DNA of 64,000 nt from Sitta carolinensis. Taxonomy: Eukaryota > Chordata > Aves > Passeriformes > Sittidae. This document shows positions 9,022-38,630 of this stretch, one piece after another. The stretch is from positions 1,736,001 through 1,800,000 of the forward strand of contig CM063290.1 in the NCBI GenBank assembly GCA_032173965.1, in the 5' to 3' direction. The translations under genes were made by a program, and so were the position numbers. The notes beneath the pieces were generated by a model. It saw only the letters and a program-made list of their open reading frames with translations. It was not told the origin of the DNA and did not search any database. Position 1 is the stretch's first letter, and each line of letters starts with the position of its first letter.

Positions 9022-9432
9022 CCATCCCCGCTCCATCATCCCAGGGCTTTTCCCTGCTCCGCTCCATCATCCCAAGGCTTTTCCTCGCCCCTCTCCATCA
9101 TCCCAAGGCTCTTCCCCGCTCCGCTCCATCATCCCAGGGCTTTTCCTGGCCCCTCTCCATCGTCCCAAGGCTTTTCCTGGCCCCTCTCCATCATCCCAAG
9201 GCTTTTCCTGGCCCCTCTCCATCGTCCCAAGGCTTTTCCTGGCCCCTCTCCATCGTCCCAAGGCTTTTCCTGGCCCCTCTCCATCATCCCAAGGCTTTTC
9301 CTGGCCCCTCTCCATCGTCCCAAGGCTTTTCCTGGCCCCTCTCCATCGTCCCAAGGCTTTTCCTCGCCCCTCTCCACCGTCCCAAGGCTTTTCCTCACCC
9401 CGCTCCATCGTCCCAAGGCTTTTCCTGGCCCC
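9022..9432. repeat. 31-bp minisatellite
   Basis: About 13 copies of CCATCATCCCAAGGCTTTTC plus CTGGCCCCTCT, with CATCAT/CATCGT alternation among copies. The apparent proteins in both directions are artefacts. Confidence 0.95.
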
Positions 9433-10224
9433 GATCCGTGGAAAATTCACCTCAAGGGAGGAGAGGGGAGCCCACGGCCCCTTCTCTGCGGCGGACACAG
9501 CAGCGCCTCGGGCCGGGGAAATCCCGATTGTTTCCTCTCTTTTCTCCCTGAGCTGCCTCGGTGCCCAGGGGGGTTCAGGCTCCCAGGGTCCGGTGGGATT
9601 TGGGGAAGAATTCCACCCTGGAAATGCGGGCAGGCCCAGAGAAGCACCCGCTGAAGGCTTCTCTCATATTCCACATTATTCTCTATTAATTTACCGAAGT
9701 CACTCTCAGCTGTTACCAAGTGAATTCTTGAAAGAGAAATGAAACTCATCGAATGTTGGGCTGTAACTTACCCAAACACGTCTTAAAACTACTGTTCTAC
9801 CTATATAAAATGATATATTTATTTATAGAAAACGTTCTACACAGAGAACATTTGATATAAACAAATATATGTAAATTTTCATATAATAATCATAGATTAT
9901 ACAAATAGCTGGGAAACAGCTACACCGATGTTTCAAACAATAAAACCCCTCAAGCTCTAATCACAAATCACCCAACACATTGGGAAAATCTACAGGAGCA
10001 CAAAATAAGGGAGCTTTTGACAATAAATTCACGATACTGAGAGAAAGGACAAATGTTGGTTTTCATCTGGTTTGTGTCCTTAAATTGGGAATTTGAGATG
10101 AAGCAACATTTCAAGTGCCAACTGCCATTCCAGGAATTAAAGCCATGATTAAAGCCATGCCCTGTATTGCTGATAAGAATTTGCTGCCTTCCCATCAAAT
10201 TACAAAACTCCTGCAATGCATTTA

Positions 10225-10514
10225 CCAATAACTGGCATTTAAAGTTCCCCAAAATTGGTCCTTTCCTAGTAAGAGCAGCTTTTAGTGCTTTATAGAAATT
10301 GAAAATATTGATAGTTTTAAGGAAAAGCCTTGGGGCACACCAAACCAGCAAGGATAAATACAGGATTTATAATGAACTGACAAGGAAAAATGGGAATTAT
10401 TGGATGGAAATGAAGCTCCCAGCCACTTTTCCATGGATAATACAGCAATTTTCTCTTTTCCCAGTGATTTCTGCGTGCCCCACGAGTGGAGCAGTACAAC
10501 TTACCCCGAGGGAG
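10225..10514. repeat. About 290-bp direct duplication, copy 1
   Basis: From ACCAATAACTGGCATTTAAA to CAACTTACCCCGAGGGAGTT. Copy 2 is at 11594-11887, about 1.37 kb away in the same orientation, with only a handful of differences over the whole length. No transposon hallmark was recognised at the ends. Confidence 0.95.
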
Positions 10515-11593
10515 TTCTGGGAATTTGCCACTTTCCCCAAAATGCAGATGCAGAATTCCTGTAATTGCCTCCAGCCTCAGGAGCAGCTCCCCTGCCAGAA
10601 CGTGGCGACACGCAGAGCTGAGGAAAATTCATAAAACGTTAAAAGTGGCAAAAAGGAGTTTTAATCTGAGCACATCCTGAAGTTATAAACTCACAGGGTT
10701 TCATTTTCCTTGAAATCCTTGGAATTTGTTCATTATCTCACTGGTCTATGCAGAAATTCAGATTTTTGCCAGCCTGCCAAAGCAGAAATTCACAATTTAC
10801 TGGGAATGCTGGAAAGCTTCACACACAGCCAGGGATAATTCCACTTCCAGCAGGGAAAGGATCAGCTTCTCTCAAGAAACCCCTTTCCACTTCTTCCCAC
10901 ATCCTAAAATTCCAGGGCAGCTATTTGATTTTTTTTTTTTTCCCTAAAATAAAATAAAAATTCCCACCTGGCACAGCTGATTTGCGGATTCATTTTCATC
11001 CTTTAAATATTTAAAATATTCTTTTATTTGCTCTCCTAAACTCAGATGAAAATTAATTGTCTACTCAAAAACACAGGATATTTTAATATCTATAAATATG
11101 GATACAACATCCAAACTCAGCGAGCAGAGGCAATTCCCGAATTATTTCTTTGTATCCCAAGATTCCCGAACAAATCCCTCTTTTCCCAACAATGAAATCG
11201 ACGGCATCACCTCTCAAAATGCAAATTTTTGGGAAAAAAGGGTCACTCCAGTGGTGCCAGCCTGTGGAGGGTGGAATATTCCAGAAACGTTCAGAAATCC
11301 AGGAAAAAGGGGAAGAGCTGGAGCAGCAGCGGCTCGAGGGAATGGCCTGGAGTTCTGTTCCACCCAGGAAGTGCTAAAAAACTTTTTTTTTTTGGTATTA
11401 AATACAGAATTTTGGTGAAAAGAAAAACCAAAGTTGCCACAAGTATCTGTTCTCTTACCCCACCCACAAAGTTTGGGAACAGCGATTTTCTCTGGAATCC
11501 CCTCACTGAAATGGAAATTAGCATTTACTGGCTCCAATTTTCCTCAGAATATTACAACTTAATATTAATTGTATGTTATAAAAATATAAATAT

Positions 11594-11887
11594 TACCAAT
11601 AACTGGCATTTAAAGTTCCCCAAAATTGGTCCTTTCCTAGTAAGAGCAGCTTTTAGTGCTTTATAGAAATTGAAAGTATTGACATTTTTAAGGAAAAGCC
11701 TTGGGGCACACCAAACCAGCAAGGATAAATACAGGATTTATAATGAACTGACAAGGAAAAATGGGAATTATTGGATGGAAATGAAGCTCCCAGCCACTTT
11801 TCCATGGATAATACAGCGATTTTCTCTTTTCCCAGTGATTTCTGCGTGCCCCACGAGTGGAGCAGCACAACTTACCCCGAGGGAGTT
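11594..11887. repeat. About 290-bp direct duplication, copy 2
   Basis: Nearly identical to 10225-10514. Differences include AAATATTGATAG versus AAGTATTGACAT and CAGCAATTTT versus CAGCGATTTT. Flanking sequences differ, so the boundaries are sharp. Confidence 0.95.
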
Positions 11888-12229
11888 GTGTACAAAAATA
11901 CAGACATAAAAAATATGTAATTACAACTTAATAGTAACAAGAAAACTTAAAAAAAAAAAAAAGATTTCACTTCCCTCCTCTATGGATGCCCCAGCTCCAT
12001 GAAAACAACCCTGATTTATTCTAAATAAAACTTGGTATTTTTTAAAAAACATTCACAACAGAACAATTCCACGTTTCCAGCCTGCAAGGCCCCGACAGTG
12101 AACAGGTAAACCCCCTCAACCCCGAGCCTTTCAATCTCATTTTCTCCACACACTCCTTGTGCTCCATGCTGAGAAAGGTGAATATTCCAGAAAGAACCAG
12201 GCAGAGCAGCACATTTGCAAGTTTTAATG

Positions 12230-12235
12230 TTTATT
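12230..12235 (-). terminator. KPNA4 poly(A) signal candidate
   Basis: TTTATT here is AATAAA on the KPNA4 strand, followed downstream by a GT/TCT-rich stretch. It would give a 3' UTR of about 2 kb. Long KPNA4 3' UTRs are known in mammals, so more distal sites may also be used. Confidence 0.4.
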
Positions 12236-14204
12236 TCCCCAAGACAGCCTAGCCTGCACTCTACTTGGATAAATTCACAAGCTAGTTTTTCCGCTGCTTC
12301 TAGTTTTTAAACTTTTAACCATGTTTATTTTTTTTTTGTTTTTGTTTTTTTTTTTTTCTGATGACAAGGAATGCTGCAAAAATACTCTAGTCCAACAAAG
12401 AGTTATGATCACAAAATAATCTTTATCCATTCTACAGTGTTTCAGAATTACCAGCTGATTTGAAAACACAAGGTAGATAGAGATGCTAATGGTGGCTAAC
12501 CTGGGATGTTTTATTATAGCAAACTGTTGTTCATGCAACACTTGTGCTCAAAGGGGAAGGCACAGCATTTCCTACAATGAGCCACCTTATCAAGAGTTCA
12601 CTTGGTACAAATTTGTAACATCACCTTGAATTTAGTGTGCACCACCTCGAAACTGAGGCATTCCTCCAATTATAAAAACACTTGCAGCTTTTTTGTGCAA
12701 GTTTTAAAAAATACAAAGGTTTTATTTATTTTTTTTTTTCTGGTTTTTTGTGGTTTTTTTTTTTTCTTCCTCCTCTCTAAAGTGGCTCAAAATAGATTGT
12801 TCATGGCTGCCTACATCTAAGATAAAAAGAGTCTAAAACAATTGGATTAGGCATAGTAAAGGTGTTCAAACCATGACTTGATTTGTACATCTATTCACAC
12901 CTCTTTGTTTTTTCGTTTCGCTCTTTATTCAGCAGTACATATGCACCAAATTTCATTTTTTTAGACGTTTCCATATCATTTTCATAGAAAACAAAGTTTG
13001 AAAACAAGTAACATTGAAACACAGCACGGTATCCTACCACAACAGAAACAGTTTGGTTACAGGACTCAACGAAATCTAAAAATGAACTATGCTGGAGATT
13101 AGCACATGCAAAGGGCTTCATGTTATCTTTGAAAATGAAAAGGAGGAGGTTTTATTACCACGTTTTACTGCTTTTCTACTATTATGGCAACTTGTGTACT
13201 GCAACACAGTCTAGTTAGAAGGGAAATGGATGATTTTTTTTTTTGTTTTTTCCTTTTTGTTGTCCTTGGTTGGTTGGTTGGTTGTTTTTCCATGCAAAAA
13301 AACCTACAAATTAGTTCTGATGATATGGAAAAGCTTTTTTTTTTCTTTTTTTTTTTTTTCATAACATCAAACATTCATCTGGTGCAAATGCACAGGGAAG
13401 CCTTCCTGAAATTCTGACTTTACAAAACAACTAAGAAGCCGTAACAGAAAAAAAAAAAATGAAAAAAGAACGGGAAAAAAAAAAAATAAAATAAAAGAGA
13501 GAGAAAAACAAAAACACAGGCTGCAGGAGTAAACCAGAGTCTGCTGCTAAACCGGTCTCGGTGTGTCCAGTGTAAGCCAACACGTGTGAACTGATGGGAT
13601 GATTTGTAGGTTCCCCAGCCCCTGGAGGCGACTCAAGCTCGCATTCACAGACACTTCACACCCACTCGCACTCGCGGGGCCCTGGCGGCCCGGCCCGCTG
13701 GCCCCGGCTGCTGCAGCGCTGCAGCTGCTGGCTGCACCGGAGCTGCACGGGAGCCGCCCCGGGGCTGCAGCGGGGCCGCTCTGCACGGAGCAGAGCTCTG
13801 CACGGCGCTCTGCACGGCGCTCTGCACGGCGCTCTGCACGGCGCTCTGCTGGCCAGCGCTGCGTGCCCCGCCGCTCCTGCTCAGGCACTGAAGAGCTGGC
13901 TGACCTGTAGCCCTTGCTTGCTTGGTTTGGTTTTGTTTTTTGTTGTTGGTTTGTTTTTTCTTTGAACAATCTAAAGAAGCGTTCAGTGTGAAGTTTTGTC
14001 GTTACATTTTGCCACTCATTCTCACTCGCACCCACTCGCCATCTTTGACTTCATTTGGGCTTTTCTGTGATTCCCAATGAAAGCTTCACGTTTTACTTTC
14101 CCGATTTAATGCAGCAGCGGATCCCATGAGCCAAGATTGATGGATCAAACCTTTTTTTTTTTTTATTCGGTGCTGCATTGTACCTAAACTTCCAAAATAC
14201 CACT
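12236..14204 (-). other. KPNA4: KPNA4 3' UTR (inferred)
   Basis: AT-rich with several poly-T/poly-A runs and no coding potential, following directly on the KPNA4 stop. A GC-rich island at about 13600-13900 contains four copies of the 12-bp unit CTCTGCACGGCG (13793-13847) and looks like an insertion relative to its surroundings. Confidence 0.5.
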
Positions 14205-33635
<19,431 letters not shown>

Positions 33636-34080
33636 GGCGGGGGGCGGCCAGGGAGGAGCGCGGCCCCTCCGCCTCCGCCCGGGCCCGAGCGCGCCGGGGG
33701 CCCGGCGGGGCCCGCTCTCGGTCTGGGCGAGCCGGGAAGGGCCGGAGCTCGGGGTGGGAGCCGCTGCGGGGCGGGAGCGGCGGGGCCCGGGGCGGCCGGA
33801 GCTCGGTTCGGAGCGGGCCCGGGCCGGTCCCGCGGCCCGAACGCGCCGGTGCCGCCGAGCGGGGGAAGGGACGGGCGAGCGAGAGAGGGAGGGGGAAACG
33901 CGGGCAGCCTCGCTCTGGGCGCCGCCGCCCATTGGCTGCGCCGCGCGCGCCCCGCGGCCAATGGCGGCGGGGCTGGAGAGGGCGGGAGCGGTGACGCAGC
34001 GCGGGAAGGGGGAAGGAGGGAGGGGGGAAGGAGGGGCCGCCTCAGCGCCGCCGCCATCTTGGGCGCTGGGCGGCTGAGGG
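33636..34080 (-). promoter_or_regulatory. KPNA4: KPNA4 CpG-island promoter and 5' UTR
   Basis: Very CpG-rich. CCAAT boxes occur as CCCATTGGCTG (about 33928, reverse CCAAT) and GGCCAATGGCGG (about 33957). GCCGCCATCTTG at 34050-34061 reads as CAAGATGGCGGC on the KPNA4 strand, a YY1 start-site motif, which would place initiation near 34065. The start site is inferred. Confidence 0.6.
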
Positions 34081-34139
34081 CAGGGAGGGCGGTGCCCGCG
34101 CCTGCGCTGCTGCCGCGCGCGGCTGTGGAGGCGAAAGTT

Positions 34140-34980
34140 AACGTTTTAATCCTTCGCGGCCGCTTCCTTTCGCTCCCCTCATGGAGCCGGCGGTTTGCAG
34201 CTTAATCCTTTCCGTTTGCTGCACGCGGCGTTCACTCCCCTCACGGAGCCGAGACACTTTAATCGCTCTCCCCACAACTCTTTGCATTCAGTCTCTTCAT
34301 AGAGCCCAAAAATAACTTTTTAATCCTTCTCCCCACTCTGCATTCCCTTCGCTCCCCTCATGGAGCCGGCGGTTTACAGCTTAATCCTTTCCGCTTGCTG
34401 CTCTCGGTGTTCATTCCCCTCACGGAGCCGAAACACTTTAATCGCTCTCCCCACAACTCCAGTCTCTTCATAGAGCCCCAAAATAACTTTTTAATCCTTC
34501 TCCCCACTCTACTTTTCCCTTCGCTCCCCTCATGGAGCCGGCGGTTTACAGCTTGAGCCTTTCCGCTTGCTGCTCTCGGTGTTCATTCCCCTCACGGAGC
34601 CGAAACACTTTAATCGCTCTCCCCACAACTCCAGTCTCTTCATAGAGCCCAAAATTAACTTTTGATCCTTTTCCCCACTCTACTTTTCCCTTCGCTCCCC
34701 TCATGGAACCGGCGGTTTGCAGCTTAATCCTTCCGCTTGCTGCTCTCGATGTTCACTCCCCTCACGGAGCCAAGAGTGAACATTTTAATCATTCAGCCCC
34801 CTCATAAAACCCAAAGTTAACAGATTAATCCTTCCCCTCAGTAACGTTTGATTTTGCCCCCATCACGGAGTTAAAAATTAGGTTTAATCCTTCCCCTCAT
34901 TACACTTTGTGTTATTTGCATCACCGAGGTGAAAGCAATTTAATCTTTCCCCTCACTACGCTTTGCGTTCGCTAAGAATA
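34140..34980. repeat. Higher-order tandem repeat just upstream of KPNA4
   Basis: Four copies of a 171-179 bp unit start at 34171, 34350, 34522 and 34693 (CGCTCCCCTCATGGARCCGG). Each contains three related subunits of about 57 bp of the form CTCATGGAGCC...TTAATCCTT. From about 34757 to 34980 only single diverged subunits continue (CCCCTCACGGAGCC, CCCCTCATAAAACCC, CCCATCACGGAG, GCATCACCGAGG). Confidence 0.9.
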
Positions 34981-35877
34981 ATTCCCTTCCAGAATTTTAC
35001 CGGGAAAAATAATAAAAAAAAAAGCCTGCTACAGAAACTTTTACATTTTTATTGAAATAAAGTGTTGAAAGTGCTACAGAGATACACTAGCAGAGCAGAG
35101 GGAATGGTAATTTTGTTCCTACTGAAATTTTACCTAGAAAAGAACGCCTTTGTGCCATAACTAGAAAAATCCTCTATGTTGGAATGTGTATATATAAATA
35201 TACACACAAATGATCCTGCGCGTAGTCTCATTTTTAGTGATTAGAAATGCCCTCTGTAAAGCCTTCTAAGTTAACAGAGCTCATTATAATTTTCCATGAC
35301 TTTTGTGGAGAAATATCAAATTTGCGACAGGAGATGCGTCTCCCCAAGCGTGAAAAAGAAGGCACCGAATCCCTCAGACTGAGGAGGATCAGCAGAGACA
35401 ACTCGGTTGAGCTCCTTGGGAAAACACGATTATTTTTCAGGCCATGAGGAACTGTGTGTTTTATCTCCAAGGAGGAGGCTTGGGGATAATTCTCCAAAAA
35501 AACCCCAAAAGTGACAGGAGCTGAGTCACCGCAGCCCCATCCGTGGCGTAAATGCAGTGGCGATGTCACGGCGATATGAGGAAGGTGAATTAGTCAGGGC
35601 TAATTAGTGCTGGTGCTATTCCATACAGGCATGGCTTGCCTAACAATTTGCAAAACACTTTCTCCAAACCTGCTGTAAGGACAAAATGCCCTTTCGCATC
35701 CCGGTCCGGATGGACAAAAATGACATTTTCATGGTACGGCTGTTTATTTTTAAAATGTAACGCAGATTTTCCGTGCAGCAATGTGGAAGGCCACATAGAG
35801 ATAAACTTTTAAAAATCGTATCTTTAGTTAGTGCTCTTTTTCATTTACAGCAAGGTAATTGAAAATGGAAATGAAAT
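34981..35877. other. Unique intergenic DNA
   Basis: No gene seen. AATAAA occurs on both strands near 35050. The stretch 35590-35870 is non-repetitive, AT-rich and might be a conserved non-coding element, but nothing in the sequence proves it. Confidence 0.4.
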
Positions 35878-36075
35878 TTAATTAGAGGCTGAGAGGGTGA
35901 GGATTGTTTGGCCTGGAGAAGAGAAGGCTCTGGGAAAAGCTCAAAGCCCTTCCAGGGTCTAAAGGGGCTCCAGGAGAGCTGGAGAGGGACTTTGGACACG
36001 GGCTGGAGGGACAGCACACAGGGAATGGCTTCTCACTGAAAGGGCGTTGGTTGAGATTAGATATTAGGCAGAAAT
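35878..36075 (+). mobile_element. CR1 LINE fragment
   Basis: Contains GGCCTGGAGAAGAGAAGGCT, GGCTCCAGGAGAGCTGGAGA and AGATTAGATATTAGGCAGAA, which match the avian CR1 3' region in order. It is truncated at both ends, without the final gene-proximal tail. CR1 is the dominant avian LINE, supporting a bird source. Confidence 0.85.
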
Positions 36076-38070
36076 TCTAGGATGAATAATGAAACTGGAC
36101 TCTGGTACTGCGTGTTCCATTCCTGCCCAGCGCTCAGAGCTAGTCAGAATATGACAGTCAAAAATACCCGGGGTGAAAGACCCCGCCTGGAATTTTATGA
36201 AAGGAAAGAAACCCCTTTTATTCCATCGCTGCACTTTTCACCACTGCCTTTTCCAGGTCTTTGTTACCCCAGACCTGCCTGAAAATCACTGGGTCTAACA
36301 GCCCGTTTCCTTTCCGTGTAACTCCATATAATAATATCCAAAATGTGCTTTGCTCTTGCTTGATTATGAAGGGAGACAATCCTTCGCTGCTCCTTTTGAT
36401 CTGGTGTCATCCAAAGAATAATTTATATTGTGTCTGCATTGTAGACATAATCAGAGATGAATTGTTTTGTGTCACGGGGATCTAATTAAGCTGCTTGGCT
36501 CTCAGAGGAACAATTACCACGCTGGTTTTGTTTGATTTTACCTCAGGTCCACAGTGTAAAAACACTCAGAAGACCAATTCTAAAGGATAGACCAATTCAT
36601 CTCTGAATCCTTGATCCAGTGTCACTGGGCTGTGTTTAAAAAAAAACCCCAAACATTTGGATATTTTGATTCTGAATGAGTTTTTTTTTTGTTAAATGTA
36701 GGTGCCTACAACATAATAAATTATGCATAAAAGCAAATTCTCATGGTGTGATGCTGTTCAGACTTCAGCTACAGAACAAAGCTCTGATTCTTTGATATTT
36801 TTTGCGTATATTTTAGCTTGGAAAAGAATAATGCAAATACAAAGGTGGGAATTAGGCTCTGCTCATCTTCCTGTCCTTCAAGCAACAGATAGATTTGTTT
36901 TCCAAAGAGTTTACATTTTGTTTACAATCCACAGTTTGTGAATTTTGCACCTCATTATGCGATTAGAAAATGTCTAATTCTCAACTTAGCTTAAACACCT
37001 CTTTTGAGTAATAACGTGAGTTGATCTGAATGTTTTTTCTAATATATTAGAAAAAAAATATAAAATATATTTACTAAACGTACACTTAGGTGAAAGAAGC
37101 TCCTGCTTTTCACAGCCCTATCTCCTTCCTATAAGAAACAAAATGTTATGTAAAGCAGCAAAGATTTGTGTTGCACACAGAAAAACACCCATTAATCCCA
37201 GGGTTTATACAAATGGAATAGCTGGTATTAACAAAGAAGCAGCCCACTGCTGGGAGGATATTTTGTAAAAATCTTTCAGCTGGTGTGCAAACCCAGGCCT
37301 TTGCAAGAGACAGGTTTGAAGGGGGTTTTTAAGTGGGATGAGAGTAGAAATTAAAATTTGGCTCGTGGGTACTTGAGCAGCTCTGCTGCCTCCAGGCTGT
37401 GCTCACGCTCACTCAGGGGTTGCTCCCCTCTGCAGGGAACATTTTTATTCAAGAGCTGGAGAGTTCCTGAGCATGCTTCCCCTTGGGTTTGTTCCTTTAG
37501 AACCACTGGTTACACTGTATTTTGCTTTTTTTTTTTTTTTTTTTTTTTCTGTTTAGAAAAGAGAAGTACTTCCACTTCCAGAAAAATACTCTTCAGTCGG
37601 GATGGTACATAAAAACTCGCTTTTAAAAATCAGTTTCTTAAAGGGATGGACTGCACAGGCAGGAAAAGGAAAAGGAAAAGGAAAAGGAAAAGGAGAAGGA
37701 AAATCAGCTCCAGCTGTTCCCAATATGACAGGATTTGATCCCTTTCCATTTCTAACCCTCTGACCCCGTTGTGTGGGACACTGAACCTCCTGATCCCTCT
37801 CAGGTGTCCAGGGCCTGCTGCTGGCACTGACTCAGTTTGGGATCTCTCCCCATTCCCACTGTCCCTCACACTGAACATCCCAGCTGCTGGAAAGGAGCAC
37901 TTTCCGAATTAAAGGCCTCTCGATATTTTCATTCCCATTTCTTTAGGAGCTGCGGTGGGATTAGATCTGTGATAACTCCCAATATTCGGTGTTTTCCAGA
38001 GCAGAGGCTGCAGCACAGCTCCCAGAGGGTGCAGAGGAGGGAGCTCCTCTGGCCCCAGTGGCCTTTTCCT
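36076..38070. other. Intergenic DNA, mostly unique
   Basis: AT-rich to about 37300. There is a poly-T run at 37528-37549 and a (GGAAAA)n tract at about 37658-37705. No coding region recognised. Confidence 0.5.
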
Positions 38071-38630
38071 GATCCCCATCAGCCCAACATCTGTGTCCAG
38101 GAAATCAGCCCAGGCTCCCCCATGGCCCAGCCAGCCCTTTGCTGATCCCCATAAGCCCAGTATCTGTGTCCAGGAAATCAGCCCAAGCTCTCCCATGGCA
38201 CAGCCAGCCTTTCCTGATCCCCATCAGCCCAGTATCTGTGTCCAGGAAATCAGCCCAGGCTCCCCATGGCACAGCCAGCCCTTTGCTGATCCCCATCAGC
38301 CCAGTATCTGTGTCCAGGAAATCAGCCCAGGCTCCCCCATGGCCCAGCCAGCCCTTTGCTGATCCCCATCAGCCCAGTATCTGTGTCCAGGAAATCAGCC
38401 CAGGCTCCCCCATGGCACAGCCAGCCCTTTGCTGATCCCCATCAGCCCAGTATCTGTGTCCAGGAAATCAGCCCAGGCTCCCCATGGCACAGCCAGCCCT
38501 TTGCTGATCCCCATCAGCCCAGTATCTGTGTCCAGGAAATCAGCCTAGGCTCTCCCATGGCACAGCCAGCCCTTTGCTGATCCCCATCAGCCCAGTATCT
38601 GTGTCCAGGAAATCAGCCCAGGCTCTCCCA
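38071..38630. repeat. 73-bp minisatellite
   Basis: 7.7 copies of a 71-73 bp unit containing GATCCCCATCAGCCCAGTAT, CTGTGTCCAGGAAATCAGCC and CATGGCACAGCCAGCCCTTT. Copies are nearly identical, differing by one or two bases and one-base C-run changes. Confidence 0.95.

Larger units (their letters stand above)
9433..12229. other. AT-rich spacer between TRIM59 promoter and KPNA4 3' end
   Basis: Mostly AT-rich and non-coding. The main structure is the direct duplication listed separately. The stretch 9780-9960 is very AT-rich with no clear motif. Confidence 0.5.
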
